Virus record (IMG/VR): IMGVR_UViG_3300040856_003274
Location: 1 to 64,000 of that record
Source: a virus
Length of the DNA: 64,000 bases
Reading direction: 5' to 3' (one strand)
Shown: positions 1-9,071 of the stretch, piece after piece
Layout of the letters: every line of letters begins with the position of its first letter
How positions within the stretch are numbered: the first letter of the stretch is position 1
Notes under the pieces: model-generated
Databases searched by the model: none
What the model was told of the DNA's origin: nothing
Seen by the model: the letters and a program-made list of their open reading frames with translations, nothing else
Program-made: the position numbers and the translations under genes

Positions 1-1
1 C

Positions 2-304
2 GGTCGCGTCTTTACTTCAAAGCTCTTGAAGAGTTTCGGAGATAATCCCTTCGCGCATAAAAATAAAAGCATGGACTGGTACATAAGGGAACAACTCAGC
101 GAGGTCGATGTTCCTGTCGATAGCAGGCTTGTTAGACTGTCTGACTTAAGTTATCTCCCGTTAGGGCTCAAGACAGAGGAAAACATTTGGGCTTATGACA
201 AGTATAAGATTACGGTGCTAGACCCGCAAGATAGTCTTGTAAACTGGTTGCCTCCTACGTTGAGGGCTAGGTATCTCTCTATTTCTTTTGATCAGAAAAC
301 TTAG
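2..304 (+). CDS. Glycosyltransferase, C-terminal part (cut by left edge)
   Basis: The reading frame is open from the first bases of the window, so the start lies outside. The visible 100 residues match the end of the glycosyltransferase at 45304-46143: both contain a G-R-[VC] segment, then a PL[GD][IL]KT..NIW[AS][FY]DKY block about 45-65 residues before the stop. The catalytic DxD part is not in the window. It probably transfers a sugar from a nucleotide donor, but donor and acceptor cannot be told. It converges on the larger glycosyltransferase at 279-2522 and overlaps it by 26 bp. The family link rests on the paralogue in this window. Confidence 0.6.
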   Translation, partial: GRVFTSKLLKSFGDNPFAHKNKSMDWYIREQLSEVDVPVDSRLVRLSDLSYLPLGLKTEENIWAYDKYKITVLDPQDSLVNWLPPTLRARYLSISFDQKT

Positions 305-2522
305 AGAACATCTTAACATCGTGGTTTAGATTAACCGCGCTTAAAATCTTGTTTAACAAATATTCTCTAGCTTTATTAGTCGTAAACAGGTTCTCCCCCT
401 CTAAGTTTTGGTCGAAGATTAGAGGACGCTCTCTCGCGACATTAACGGCTTTAACTCCTTTAGCGGATAAGATAAAACCGAAAACAAGGTCTACCATACC
501 TGTCTGTGTTGCTTCAGGTATGCGCTCTAGGTCTTTTTTTATCTGAGAGCCCTCTGTCAGCCACATACAGGTAGTCCCTGTTCCTGCGATGGTGTTTTCT
601 TTATCTTCTGTTAGTATTTGGTTGAAATGCGTTAAGTCTCGGTTTTTAAACCCTGTAGTCTCGCTTCCGTTATAGCCATGTAAGCAGAGTGGAGTCTCTT
701 TAGGGTAATCTAACAGCTTAGAGAGCATATGTTCAAAGTAGTTTAAGGGGTAAACGAGATCGTCGTCCGTCCAAAAATTGACCCCCTCAAAGACATTAAG
801 AAACTTCCCATTGTCTTTTAAGTCTCTAACTGGAGTATAGAGATGGACGTTATCCTTGTCTTTGAAGGCTTCTCTAAAAGACTCAGGCACGCTTTGAGGT
901 GTCTCATTAAGGCAGATGTGTAAGTGTGCATTAAGACTCTCGCATACCTCCATTATGCTCTTTGCGGTTTTGAGAGCTTCTTCAAATCTCTTAGGGTATG
1001 TTGCCATGTGTACGTGAATAGGAGGGAGCGCCTTTATGTTTGAGGGCGTATTTCTTTGACAAGAGAAGGGTTGTTGAAACTCTTTTCTGTGTGTGAATAG
1101 GCTTGCATAAGAAGCTCTAAGAGGGCTCATAGTTTCCTTAGTGTTGTCTAGAGACATCTTAACCTTGTTTGTTAAGCTGTCAGGCAACACCTCAGCTTTG
1201 TATAGCGAGCTTTTGTTTACAGCAATCGTTTTACTGCCCAACATATTTTTTTGTCGGTTGAAAAACTCATCGTCAGCGCCGAAGCGTACAGGTTCGTAGT
1301 AGCCTATCTCATCTAAAAGTGCGTCTTTAAATAGGACACCTGCGTATATTCTTCTCGCATCTAACCCTCTATTACTGAGGATTTCGCCATTTTTGCGTAT
1401 GCGATTTCCGAAGGTGTACGAGCACAGTATATTATCATTAGAGCTTAAGTCTTCTAGCTGTACTTCTATTTTCTCACTGAGCACAAAGTCATCTGCATCT
1501 AACATAGTCCAATATTCATATAAGCCTTTGTATTTTTGTAGAACTCTGTTCTTTGATGCGTAAGGGCCTATATTGGTGTGGTTAGACAAGACTTCGATGT
1601 AGGTTACTGCGCTTGACAACGTGTCTCTAATGTTAAGAGCTGTCTCTAAAGTCTTGTCCGTAGAGCAGTCATCGACAAGAAAGATTGTGTGTGGGGGCTT
1701 TGTTTGATTTAGCAGACTTAATACTGCGCGTCTTAGAGTGTTCTCTGCATTGAAGCAGGGTATGATACATCCTATCCGCTTGTCGGCGGTTTTCCCCTTT
1801 TCTTTATATATCCGTACCCTCTCGATGAAGCCTCTACCACAGAGGCTCACAGCCACGGATTTTTTAGAGGTGACTTTTAGAGTCAGTTTGTGCTCACTGT
1901 GCCTCTCTTCTAATATTACGTTATCCCCTGTGCTCAGAGCGATGTGGCCAACCCCTGACCCTAAGACATAGAAGTTATAAGTACCTTTAAGTAGGCTTTT
2001 TTCAAACAGCGTGATTTGAGGGTTTTCGTATTCAATCGGCAAGTTAAAGGGGGTGAGGTATTGCTTCTCGTAGACCGCACTTACCTCTAGTAACTCTCTT
2101 GAGGGGGAGGTTTTCTTGGTACTAAGAGACGCATCCTTAATCGCAACCTTGTGTGCGTTGAGAATGGATTTTTGTATTACGAGCTTCACAAGAACGGGCA
2201 AAGGAGCAGAGTGTTTGAAAGAGACTCGGCACTCATAATCCCCTGATATATCTATAGCGTAGATTAGGGGATCGGAGAAATACTTTAACTTTGCTCCTAT
2301 CGTGTGAGCCTCAAGTGTTATTTCCGCGCTCTTTTCAGTCCTTGACTGTCCGAGGCTTAAAATAACACTAAAAGTGTGGTCACCTGGGTCTAGCATCCCT
2401 CTGTAAATCTCGACTTCTACGGTATGCTTCGTTGTTCTAGGGGGGACTTTTGGTGTTATGTTTTCTTTGTTTTCAAGCCTACAGTTTGTTAAGGCTTTTA
2501 AGCTAGATTTAAGATTAGTCAC
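279..2522 (-). CDS. Two-module glycosyltransferase with N-terminal beta-rich region
   Basis: Large 747-residue protein. Residues about 1-245 are rich in beta strands and not recognised. Residues about 249-480 are a GT2-type (GT-A fold) domain: IGCIIPCFNAENTL start, nucleotide-binding VDDCST near 283, metal-binding LDADD near 341 and an acceptor-side GADDEFF near 415. A second module from about 501 to the end has its own TDDD near 585 and an IAGTGTT segment, so it may be a second transferase. The start is GTG at 2522, with AGAGGAAA just upstream. It diverges from the sugar-nucleotide dehydrogenase at 2566 with only 43 bp between, fitting a shared sugar-modification role. Donor and acceptor are unknown. 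Confidence 0.8.
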   Translation of the reverse strand: MTNLKSSLKALTNCRLENKENITPKVPPRTTKHTVEVEIYRGMLDPGDHTFSVILSLGQSRTEKSAEITLEAHTIGAKLKYFSDPLIYAIDISGDYECRVSFKHSAPLPVLVKLVIQKSILNAHKVAIKDASLSTKKTSPSRELLEVSAVYEKQYLTPFNLPIEYENPQITLFEKSLLKGTYNFYVLGSGVGHIALSTGDNVILEERHSEHKLTLKVTSKKSVAVSLCGRGFIERVRIYKEKGKTADKRIGCIIPCFNAENTLRRAVLSLLNQTKPPHTIFLVDDCSTDKTLETALNIRDTLSSAVTYIEVLSNHTNIGPYASKNRVLQKYKGLYEYWTMLDADDFVLSEKIEVQLEDLSSNDNILCSYTFGNRIRKNGEILSNRGLDARRIYAGVLFKDALLDEIGYYEPVRFGADDEFFNRQKNMLGSKTIAVNKSSLYKAEVLPDSLTNKVKMSLDNTKETMSPLRASYASLFTHRKEFQQPFSCQRNTPSNIKALPPIHVHMATYPKRFEEALKTAKSIMEVCESLNAHLHICLNETPQSVPESFREAFKDKDNVHLYTPVRDLKDNGKFLNVFEGVNFWTDDDLVYPLNYFEHMLSKLLDYPKETPLCLHGYNGSETTGFKNRDLTHFNQILTEDKENTIAGTGTTCMWLTEGSQIKKDLERIPEATQTGMVDLVFGFILSAKGVKAVNVARERPLIFDQNLEGENLFTTNKAREYLLNKILSAVNLNHDVKMFSKFSDQKK

Positions 2523-2565
2523 AAGCGTTTCCTCTCTTGGCGCGTCGTTACATTAAGGACATAAG

Positions 2566-3792
2566 ATGGGTAATAATAAAGTCGGAATAGTAGGGCTCGG
2601 CTACGTCGGTCTACCTCTCGCAACTCTTTTCGCGGAAAGAGGGTTTAACGTAATCGCGTATGATAGAGATGAGTCTAAGGTAAGTCATCTAAAAAACAGC
2701 GTCAGCTACATCGAAGACATCTCCACCGAGAGGCTGTCTAAGATTATCTCTAAGATTAGCCCTACCCTAGATCCCTCAGACCTCTCTGAGGCAGATTGCA
2801 TCTCTGTGTGTGTCCCCACACCTGTAACATGGGATAAGAAACCTGACCTCAAACCAATCATGGGGGCTCTTGAAGACATTAAGGATCATGTCAAAGAGGG
2901 CGCGGTTGTCATTATCGAGTCTACGGTCTACCCTAACTTCACCAAAGAGATGGCTAGACCCCTCTTCCCCCAAGCTCATGTGGTCTTCTCATCCGAGAGA
3001 GTTGATCCTAATAATCAGCAGTTTGAGATTAAAGACATTCCTAAAGTCTTGGGTGCTGACAGCGAAGAAGCCCTAATCAAAGCTAGAGGCTTCTACTCAG
3101 AGCTGTTCACTTTGAAAGAGGTTTCTTCTACTGCGGTCGCGGAGTCAAGCAAGCTCCTTGAGAACACTTATCGAGCTGTAAACATCGCGCTCGCTAATGA
3201 CTTCTCCCGTATGTGTAAAGAGCTAGATATAGATGTGTGGGAGGTCATCGAAGCGGCTAAGACTAAGCCTTTTGGTTTTCAAGCCTTTTACCCGTCTTTA
3301 GGTGTCGGGGGACACTGCATCCCCGTAGACCCTTTCTACTTACTCCACAAGTCAGATAGTCGCCTTGTTCGCGAAGCCATGATGATTAATCAAGACATGG
3401 TTAAGCGGTGTGTCCGTATGGCTCAAAGTAATCTCTTAGGCAAGGTTTTGCTGTTAGGTGTTGCTTACAAGCCTGATATTTCAGATTACAGGGAGTCTCC
3501 GTCAATAAGACTTCTCGAAAGCCTTTTCCTCCTGAAGCACGACGATCTTAATCCTACAGGTGCTGGTTGTGAGGACATTTCTTATTATGATCCTCATGTG
3601 CCTAGCATCTCGGAGCATGGGCTAGAGATGGTGAGCCAGCCCTCTTTAGAAGAAGCTCTAGGCTGGGCTGATACAGTGCTGGTATGTACAGCGCACAAGG
3701 CTTTCGATAAAGATTACATTAAGTCTAACTCGAACGTCTTGTATGACTTCTGTGGGCTCTTTAGGGAAGACTCTAATGTTGAGGGTATTTGA
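2566..3792 (+). CDS. UDP-sugar 6-dehydrogenase (UDP-glucose / UDP-ManNAc dehydrogenase family)
   Basis: A 408-residue NAD-dependent enzyme of the UDP-Glc/GDP-Man dehydrogenase family, which oxidises C6 of a nucleotide sugar to a uronic acid in two steps. The Rossmann motif GLGYVGLPLA is at residues 10-19, the SSERVDP segment near 142, AESSKLLENTYRAVNIAL around 192-209 (lysine 196 is the usual catalytic residue) and GVGGHCIPVDPFYL at 246-259 with catalytic Cys251. Length is normal for the family. The ATG follows AAGGA. WecC-like (UDP-ManNAc) or UDP-Glc/GlcNAc dehydrogenase cannot be separated by eye. With GlmM (35024) and the GlmU-like enzyme (56356) it could form a UDP-amino-sugar route. Confidence 0.92.
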   Translation: MGNNKVGIVGLGYVGLPLATLFAERGFNVIAYDRDESKVSHLKNSVSYIEDISTERLSKIISKISPTLDPSDLSEADCISVCVPTPVTWDKKPDLKPIMGALEDIKDHVKEGAVVIIESTVYPNFTKEMARPLFPQAHVVFSSERVDPNNQQFEIKDIPKVLGADSEEALIKARGFYSELFTLKEVSSTAVAESSKLLENTYRAVNIALANDFSRMCKELDIDVWEVIEAAKTKPFGFQAFYPSLGVGGHCIPVDPFYLLHKSDSRLVREAMMINQDMVKRCVRMAQSNLLGKVLLLGVAYKPDISDYRESPSIRLLESLFLLKHDDLNPTGAGCEDISYYDPHVPSISEHGLEMVSQPSLEEALGWADTVLVCTAHKAFDKDYIKSNSNVLYDFCGLFREDSNVEGI

Positions 3793-3872
3793 TAAAAAGT
3801 GCTTGCAAAGTCAGTTAGAGTGGTTAAGGATATGGCTTCCTAATCCTCTTTCCTCTCTACAGGAGAACCTAC

Positions 3873-4151
3873 ATGACAAGAAATGAACTGTCATCTAACA
3901 TCGCGGGCTCGTTCTCAGGGCTCGACAAGCAAATCGTCAAGGACATCGTGGCGCGTACTTTTGAGGAAATCTCAACCGCGCTCGCTAATGGTGAGAACGT
4001 ACAGCTCACAGGCTTTGGTACATTCGAGCTTCGCCAGCGTTCAGAGCGTCAAGGTGTTAACCCGCGCACTAAAGAGTCTATCACGATCCCTGCGTCTAAG
4101 ACGGTAGGGTTTAAGCCAGGCAAGGCTCTCAAGGAGAGCGTTAACGGCTAA
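3873..4151 (+). CDS. HU/IHF-family DNA-binding protein
   Basis: 92 residues, the standard length of the family. The beta-arm signature GFGTFELRQRSERQGVNPRT lies at residues about 47-66, followed by the conserved SKTVGFKPGKALKESVN end. The N-terminal helices carry the usual T.NEL and IV..F.EI pattern. It bends and compacts DNA as a dimer, and in a phage may replace or supplement the host protein. AGGAG lies 8 nt before the ATG. The 80 bp upstream contain TTGCAA and a TAAGGAT-like -10, a possible but weak promoter. Confidence 0.93.
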   Translation: MTRNELSSNIAGSFSGLDKQIVKDIVARTFEEISTALANGENVQLTGFGTFELRQRSERQGVNPRTKESITIPASKTVGFKPGKALKESVNG

Positions 4152-4237
4152 TCTTCTATCAGGGTTGATTGCTTACCGATTGAGGGGGGTGTCGCTCTAG
4201 GCTAAGAAAGTCTAGTGAGGCATCTCCCTCAGTCGTA

Positions 4238-4765
4238 TTAGGGCTTGTATCGGTTGACTACGTTTTCGATTAGAGTGGCTTTCTTCTTTAACCGTTTGCT
4301 CCAATAAAACTTTTGATACGCGTTATTAGCCTTGGGGTCTTTACTGAGTTTGGTGGGAGGAGCGCCTTCTAAATCTTCGTGCTTTCCAGGTGCAAACTCG
4401 TCTTTATGGTAACAGAGGCTATCCGCTCTATCGTCTACGGTTTCCTCTTTAAAGTATGCGTTGAAGTTTTTGTAGTTACGCCTGTCCTCGCTAGAGAGCT
4501 CTTTCCACTTAGCGTAATATTTCTTCAGGAGCGCAGGTCTTTTCTCAGACCAACACTTCCGTATCTTTTTCCGAGTCCATTTGTAACGCTTCTTATTTAT
4601 GCCACCGCCCCTATTTCCGTAGTTGCCCATGCTCTCTTTGCCTTTAGGACGTTCGCTTTTCGAGCTCGCAGGTATCCTCGCGCCGAGCACGTCCATATCG
4701 TCATCCTCATGAGCAGAAGCGGTGATTAACCACCGATCAACGATGTCGCTAGCCATCTTGTTCAT
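4238..4765 (-). CDS. Basic protein, tandem paralogue 1
   Basis: 175-residue, Lys/Arg-rich protein, not recognised. It begins MNKMASDIVDRWLITAS, carries a short acidic patch, then a basic middle (KRYKWTRKKIRKCW) and FNAYFKEET..LCYHKDEFAPGKHEDLEG, and ends VVNRYKP. The same order of blocks is found in the next gene (4782-5390), so the two arose by duplication. The N-terminal (K)xAS..V.RWL element recurs in many other proteins of this window. The high charge suggests nucleic-acid or virion binding, but that is inference. Confidence 0.8.
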   Translation of the reverse strand: MNKMASDIVDRWLITASAHEDDDMDVLGARIPASSKSERPKGKESMGNYGNRGGGINKKRYKWTRKKIRKCWSEKRPALLKKYYAKWKELSSEDRRNYKNFNAYFKEETVDDRADSLCYHKDEFAPGKHEDLEGAPPTKLSKDPKANNAYQKFYWSKRLKKKATLIENVVNRYKP

Positions 4766-4781
4766 GGTGGGACTCCTAATC

Positions 4782-5390
4782 TTAGGGCTCGTATCGGTCT
4801 ATAATGTTAGCGACCATCTCTTCGTTCGCCGTTTTCTTGTTAGACTTGAGGCGAGCCTTCCAATATTTTTTATTGTAAGCGGGCTTGTTCCCACCGTTAA
4901 CGTCTTTGGTTTTCTTTACTTTAGGCATACCTTCGAGGTCAGGGTGTCTACCTGGCTTCGCAGGGTTTTTATGGTAGCAGAGGTGCTGCTGCCTAAGGCT
5001 AGCAGTTTCCTTGTTAAAATACGCAGTGAAGTTGTCGTACTTATCTTTTATATTATCCTCGTTTGCTTTCCATTTTTTCCAATGCTCTTTCAGCGCTTTT
5101 TCGCGAGGGCCGTCTTTCTTTTTCCCTTTAGCCGTTGTATATTTACCGCCTCCCCAACATTTGGGTTTCTTTTTCGGAGTCCAGTTATAACGCTTCTTGT
5201 CTACACTCTTACCATACAGAGGGTTACTCTCTTTACCTTTAGGTTTATCTGTGGTGGACTTATTTGGAATCCTTGCGCCGAGGACACCAACATCTCCATC
5301 TTCACTGAAATCGGCGCTGAGGATGTCCCCCTCTTCCTCTGAAGCGGTGAGGAGCCACCGATCTACAATGTTGCTAGCCATCTTGTTCAT
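4782..5390 (-). CDS. Basic protein, tandem paralogue 2
   Basis: 202 residues. Begins MNKMASNIVDRWLLTAS, followed by an acidic stretch (EEEGDILSADFSEDGD), then KRYNWTPKKKPKCW, NFTAYFNKETASL..LCYHKNPAKPGRHPDLEG and a C-terminal IIDRYEP. It aligns over its whole length with the gene downstream (17 bp gap), with insertions in the basic middle. The shared CYHK..PG.H.DLEG block is the most conserved part. No known domain is recognised. The pair is probably co-transcribed leftwards. Confidence 0.8.
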   Translation of the reverse strand: MNKMASNIVDRWLLTASEEEGDILSADFSEDGDVGVLGARIPNKSTTDKPKGKESNPLYGKSVDKKRYNWTPKKKPKCWGGGKYTTAKGKKKDGPREKALKEHWKKWKANEDNIKDKYDNFTAYFNKETASLRQQHLCYHKNPAKPGRHPDLEGMPKVKKTKDVNGGNKPAYNKKYWKARLKSNKKTANEEMVANIIDRYEP

Positions 5391-5536
5391 AGTAAGACCT
5401 CTACTTTAATCTTTAACTGTTTGTGAGTGTATGTTTATAGTCAACCTACCGAACTTGTATTTTTCTTGCATCGGTCTTACTTTCGGCTATCCTAAGCCAA
5501 ACTTCTAACCACCCTAATGACGGGAGACTTAATCTT

Positions 5537-6766
5537 ATGAGCGAGTTTAAGACATATCGCGCAGTCACCAAAATCCACCTCGGACAGATCGAGAGAGACT
5601 TGTACGAGGGAGACATCGTTGAGTTTAACGGCACTACCCTCAAGATTGGGGGCGAGTCTTTTCAGCTAGGTTCTCTACGAGCCGCTGTGTCTAAGAATTG
5701 GCTCGTAGACGCTAATGACTCTACTTCTAAATATGTGCCTCAATCCGCAAACATCGGTGTTCGTAAAGCTGCCGACGCTGGCTCAGAGAGCACTGAGAAG
5801 ACCGTCATTAAGACCGTTAATGATGAAGAGAAGGTTGTCGGCTCTTCTACCCGTATGAGCGTAGAGAACAAAGACACTAACGAAGACGCGGTTGAGATCG
5901 GTAAGGTTAAGACCGCAACGAAGCAAAAGTCTATCCTCAAGGACGGGGCAAGCGTAGACGCTGAGATTAACCGACTCGACAATACGACTCTTAAGTCAAC
6001 CGTGATTAAGCGTGAGGATCAAGAAATTGCTAAATCTCTCAGCGTAGACGAGGCTCAACAGGCTTTTGCTGAGGCTGAGCCCGTAGCTAATCAAGAGCTT
6101 GAGAGCGTTAAAGGTGAGGTCAATGAGATTAAGGGTCAGCTAGCGAGCATGATGGAGATGATGTCTCAGATGATGACCGCACAGCAGACTTTACTGATCC
6201 CCCCCGCGCCTGTACCCGCGCCCGTGATCGAAGAAGACGCATCGGCTAATGTTAGCGTAGATGACGCTAATGAGTTTCAAGACCTCCTCCCTGAGGCTGA
6301 GGTGCTCGGCTCTAATCTCCTAAAGACAGCTTCTGAAAAGCTTTCTTTCGATGACGGGTTTGACGACGAAGACTTTGATGAGAGCCTTGATCTCGACGGG
6401 AGTCTCAGTGACGACTTTGACTTCTTTGGCGACTTCGACGAGGGCGACTTAGTAGAGGTGGATGAAGAGTTTGAAGAAGAGCCTGCTTTCATAAATGAGG
6501 ACATGGAGCCTATCGACCTTCAAGAAACTCTCGATCCTTTAGAGGAAAACGAGGAAACCTCTGCTCCTGTCCCTAATTCTATATCTGACCGTATGATTAA
6601 GCTCAGTAACGGTGATGTTTGGGATATGACTCGCCATTACAACACTCGCGCTTCCGATTTGATTAACAACTATCTCGACAATCCGATCCTCGATGAGATC
6701 CTTTCTCTTGAGGTTAATGGTGTCCGTAAGCGCGTAGCTAATGCGATGAGTAGCGCCGTCTCTTAA
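5537..6766 (+). CDS. Acidic protein, probable structural or assembly protein
   Basis: 409 residues. Residues 1-60 form a compact beta-type domain (YRAVTKIHLGQIERDLYEGD.VEFNGTTL). The middle is low-complexity and charged, with a predicted helical stretch around 190-215 rich in Met and Gln. A strongly acidic region follows (DDGFDDEDFDESLDLDG and similar, about 270-330). The C-terminal 60 residues look folded again (LSNGDVWDMTRHYNTRASDLINNY). A KTASEK element precedes the acidic region. A scaffold or adaptor role is possible. Start ATG 5537 has GGGAG upstream. It heads the long plus-strand block. Confidence 0.7.
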   Translation: MSEFKTYRAVTKIHLGQIERDLYEGDIVEFNGTTLKIGGESFQLGSLRAAVSKNWLVDANDSTSKYVPQSANIGVRKAADAGSESTEKTVIKTVNDEEKVVGSSTRMSVENKDTNEDAVEIGKVKTATKQKSILKDGASVDAEINRLDNTTLKSTVIKREDQEIAKSLSVDEAQQAFAEAEPVANQELESVKGEVNEIKGQLASMMEMMSQMMTAQQTLLIPPAPVPAPVIEEDASANVSVDDANEFQDLLPEAEVLGSNLLKTASEKLSFDDGFDDEDFDESLDLDGSLSDDFDFFGDFDEGDLVEVDEEFEEEPAFINEDMEPIDLQETLDPLEENEETSAPVPNSISDRMIKLSNGDVWDMTRHYNTRASDLINNYLDNPILDEILSLEVNGVRKRVANAMSSAVS

Positions 6767-6779
6767 TCTCTTTATAATG

Positions 6780-6809
6780 CCTCTCTCATAAAGTCTAATA
6801 TGAGAGAGG
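6780..6809. promoter_or_regulatory. 11-bp hairpin between two genes
   Basis: Perfect inverted repeat (6780-6790 with 6799-6809, arms CCTCTCTCATA / TATGAGAGAGG, 8-nt loop) in the short gap between the acidic protein and the next gene. No T-run follows, so it may be an attenuator, processing site or operator rather than a terminator. Confidence 0.5.
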
Positions 6810-6818
6810 TTAAGGATT

Positions 6819-7202
6819 ATGGACAAGAAAGCAAGCTCACAAGCAAGCTGGGCGCTCTTAGCTCAAGGTGTGACTACTGCTAGAGTTGAGGCGCATCGTC
6901 TTAGACATTTAGTCAACCGCGCTATGAAGATGATTGAGGCTTCTCCTCATAAAGATGCGTTTTATGAGTACGGCGGTGACATTATCGAGGGGATGCCTCG
7001 CAGACTAGATAACATCGAGTCTGAGCTTGACCGTACAAGTTACGCGCTCACGCAGATGGGCGACAAGTTTCTTAGAGGTCGTTTGAGCATAGATGACAGA
7101 GAGCTTGTTAAAGAGACTGTCACGACTCACCGTAACCGAGTCCGTATTAAGAAGATGGCTCAACAGGTTTGTGACCGTTATCTTGAAAACGATATGGAGT
7201 AA
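6819..7202 (+). CDS. Small helical protein, unknown
   Basis: 127 residues, predicted mostly alpha-helical, with heptad-like stretches (RVEAHRLRHLVNRAMKMIEAS; RLDNIESELDRTSYALTQMG). N-terminal MDKKASSQASW carries the K-AS element shared by many proteins here. There is no recognised domain. It sits between two probable structural genes, 7 bp before the next start, so a minor virion or assembly role is plausible. Start ATG 6819 follows AGGTTAAGG. Confidence 0.65.
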   Translation: MDKKASSQASWALLAQGVTTARVEAHRLRHLVNRAMKMIEASPHKDAFYEYGGDIIEGMPRRLDNIESELDRTSYALTQMGDKFLRGRLSIDDRELVKETVTTHRNRVRIKKMAQQVCDRYLENDME

Positions 7203-7208
7203 GCCGTT

Positions 7209-9071
7209 ATGTCATATCGCCCTGAGTTATTTGGTGTAAAAACTTATGTTGATGAGGGCTCTCAGAAGGGGATTGACACGCTTAATGCAGGAGGCGCGTC
7301 AGCCCTCCCTAACGGAGAGAGCCCTTACCATGAGTCTTACAGATCATCTCCCTCTTCGGTGCGGAGACGAGAGCAGGCTTTACCTATTACTAACGAGGGG
7401 CATCCTGAGGGTAGGGATCGTAAATCCATCCCCGCTCCAGGTGTTTTCTTGACTCCCTCAGACTCTTCTAATAACGGAGATCGACCTGTTCATCAGAGAG
7501 CGCGTATACAGCCGATGGAAGGCGAGCAGTATGGGCATCCTTACATTGATCAGGGGACACACCTTCATAAGAGGCGCACTATGACAGCTAGCGAGCACGA
7601 TATAATCTTAGCTAATATTATGGCTAGAGTCGCTTCTGATCTTGAGGCAGAGGATTTGGAAGCGGATTGGAAGAGCCCAGTTAAGCCTACGTTCAGAGAG
7701 AGACAGCAACCCCAAGCTGGCCCTGCGAAACTCTACCATCAGAGGTACTACCGCCGTCATCGAAATAAGAAAAAGCGCATGGCTAAGGTTAGGCATCGCC
7801 GTAATAAAAACAAAGGCGTTTACAAGCTAGACCGTAAAAGGCGCAACGAACACCCTGAATGGTACATTCGCAGGAAAGCGATTGGCTACCGTTCTAATGC
7901 AGAGCGTTCGAGAGATGATCGCCAAAAGAAGAAAGCCTCTGAGGAGGTTGTGAACAGGTGGCTCATTAAGACCGCAGACTTCTTGATTGAGAGAGGCCCT
8001 GCACATCGCCGTGAGAGTTTATTAGATTACGATTACCAAGACAGCTTACCTAGTGGGGAGCACACTGACTATGGGCTACCTTCACAGTATGCGCCTGTTG
8101 TTAAAGGTACTGCTCCTTTTAATAGGGAAGAGGATGTGATGCCGACTCAAGGGTTTACTCAGCCGACTGTGCGAGATAACCCGGGCTCTGCGAAGGTGAT
8201 CCCTAGCGGTAAGGGCTTTGTAAATAAGCTCGCGAGCAAGAAGGGCTCTAATCTTTTCCTTGAGTACAAGAAAGAGTTTATGAAGCTCCAAAAGGGCAAG
8301 CAACGCTACCGCTCTGAGGCAGGTAATAAAGTCACTTGGATCACTGCTTATAATCAAAAGAACCCTAAAGCGATTGAAGATTTTAAGAGGTTTGCTCAGG
8401 ATAAGGCTCAGAGGGAGCTGAAAGGGATCAAGGGTGCGGCTACGAGACTGAAGACGAAGGCAGGTCGAGTAGCAAGCGCCATTGTCAGCGCCACTAAGAA
8501 AGTTGCTAGTGTTGCTAAGTCTGAAGTCATGGGGATGGTAAAGACCCCTAAAGTCTTATTCGATATGGCGACAGGTAACTATGATTTTGATGACAAGAAG
8601 CAACTCAAAGAAGACTCTAAGATGATTTGGGGCTCTTTAGTTTATTACGGCGGTATCGCGCTTGCCTTATCTACAGGAGGCTTAGGGTCTACTGCGGTGG
8701 CTCTAGGTAAGAGCGTTGCGACCCATGCGACTTTAGGTGCAGTTTCTTCTGATCTCGACTTCTTTGGTTTTTTGAGTGTAGAAGCCGCCGAGACTGTTGC
8801 AGGCGCTGTAGGCAAAGGGAGTGATCTTCAAGAAGCATTGGGAGGGTTTGTCTCCACGGACTTATTTGACGCAGTGGCTTCAGGAGTCTCTACAGCTCTC
8901 TCCGCAGTTGTTGCTTCTTCAGGCGGTTCGGGTAAAGCTAAACCTGAGAGCCCTGATGCAGTTATGCAAGCGGTCTTGACTAAATATTTAGAGCGTATAG
9001 CAGATACGGCTTCGTCTCTAAGTAAGAAAGATGAGATTAAAGTCTTAAAAGGAGCCTTTAATGAAAGGTAA
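7209..9071 (+). CDS. Large probable structural protein
   Basis: 620 residues. The N-terminal third is disordered-looking and proline-rich. It contains I.ANIMARVASDLEAEDLEA (about 135-152), a very basic block (RRHRNKKKRMAKVRHRRNKN, about 185-205) and ASEEVVNRWLIKTADFL. The middle has NKLASKKGSNLFLEYKKEF. The C-terminal part (about 470-590) has Gly/Ala-rich hydrophobic stretches (VYYGGIALALSTGGLGSTAVAL; VASGVSTALSAVVASSGG) that could interact with a membrane. Three (K)xAS elements lie at apparent domain borders. It overlaps the SWIM gene by 11 bp. Ejection or internal virion protein is one guess. Confidence 0.6.
   Translation: MSYRPELFGVKTYVDEGSQKGIDTLNAGGASALPNGESPYHESYRSSPSSVRRREQALPITNEGHPEGRDRKSIPAPGVFLTPSDSSNNGDRPVHQRARIQPMEGEQYGHPYIDQGTHLHKRRTMTASEHDIILANIMARVASDLEAEDLEADWKSPVKPTFRERQQPQAGPAKLYHQRYYRRHRNKKKRMAKVRHRRNKNKGVYKLDRKRRNEHPEWYIRRKAIGYRSNAERSRDDRQKKKASEEVVNRWLIKTADFLIERGPAHRRESLLDYDYQDSLPSGEHTDYGLPSQYAPVVKGTAPFNREEDVMPTQGFTQPTVRDNPGSAKVIPSGKGFVNKLASKKGSNLFLEYKKEFMKLQKGKQRYRSEAGNKVTWITAYNQKNPKAIEDFKRFAQDKAQRELKGIKGAATRLKTKAGRVASAIVSATKKVASVAKSEVMGMVKTPKVLFDMATGNYDFDDKKQLKEDSKMIWGSLVYYGGIALALSTGGLGSTAVALGKSVATHATLGAVSSDLDFFGFLSVEAAETVAGAVGKGSDLQEALGGFVSTDLFDAVASGVSTALSAVVASSGGSGKAKPESPDAVMQAVLTKYLERIADTASSLSKKDEIKVLKGAFNER

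Noticed and set aside
4722-5342. Hydrophobic plus-strand frame opposite the basic paralogues
   Set aside because: The Phe/Leu-rich product is the expected antisense reading of Lys/Glu-rich genes. The two minus-strand paralogues are the better explanation.
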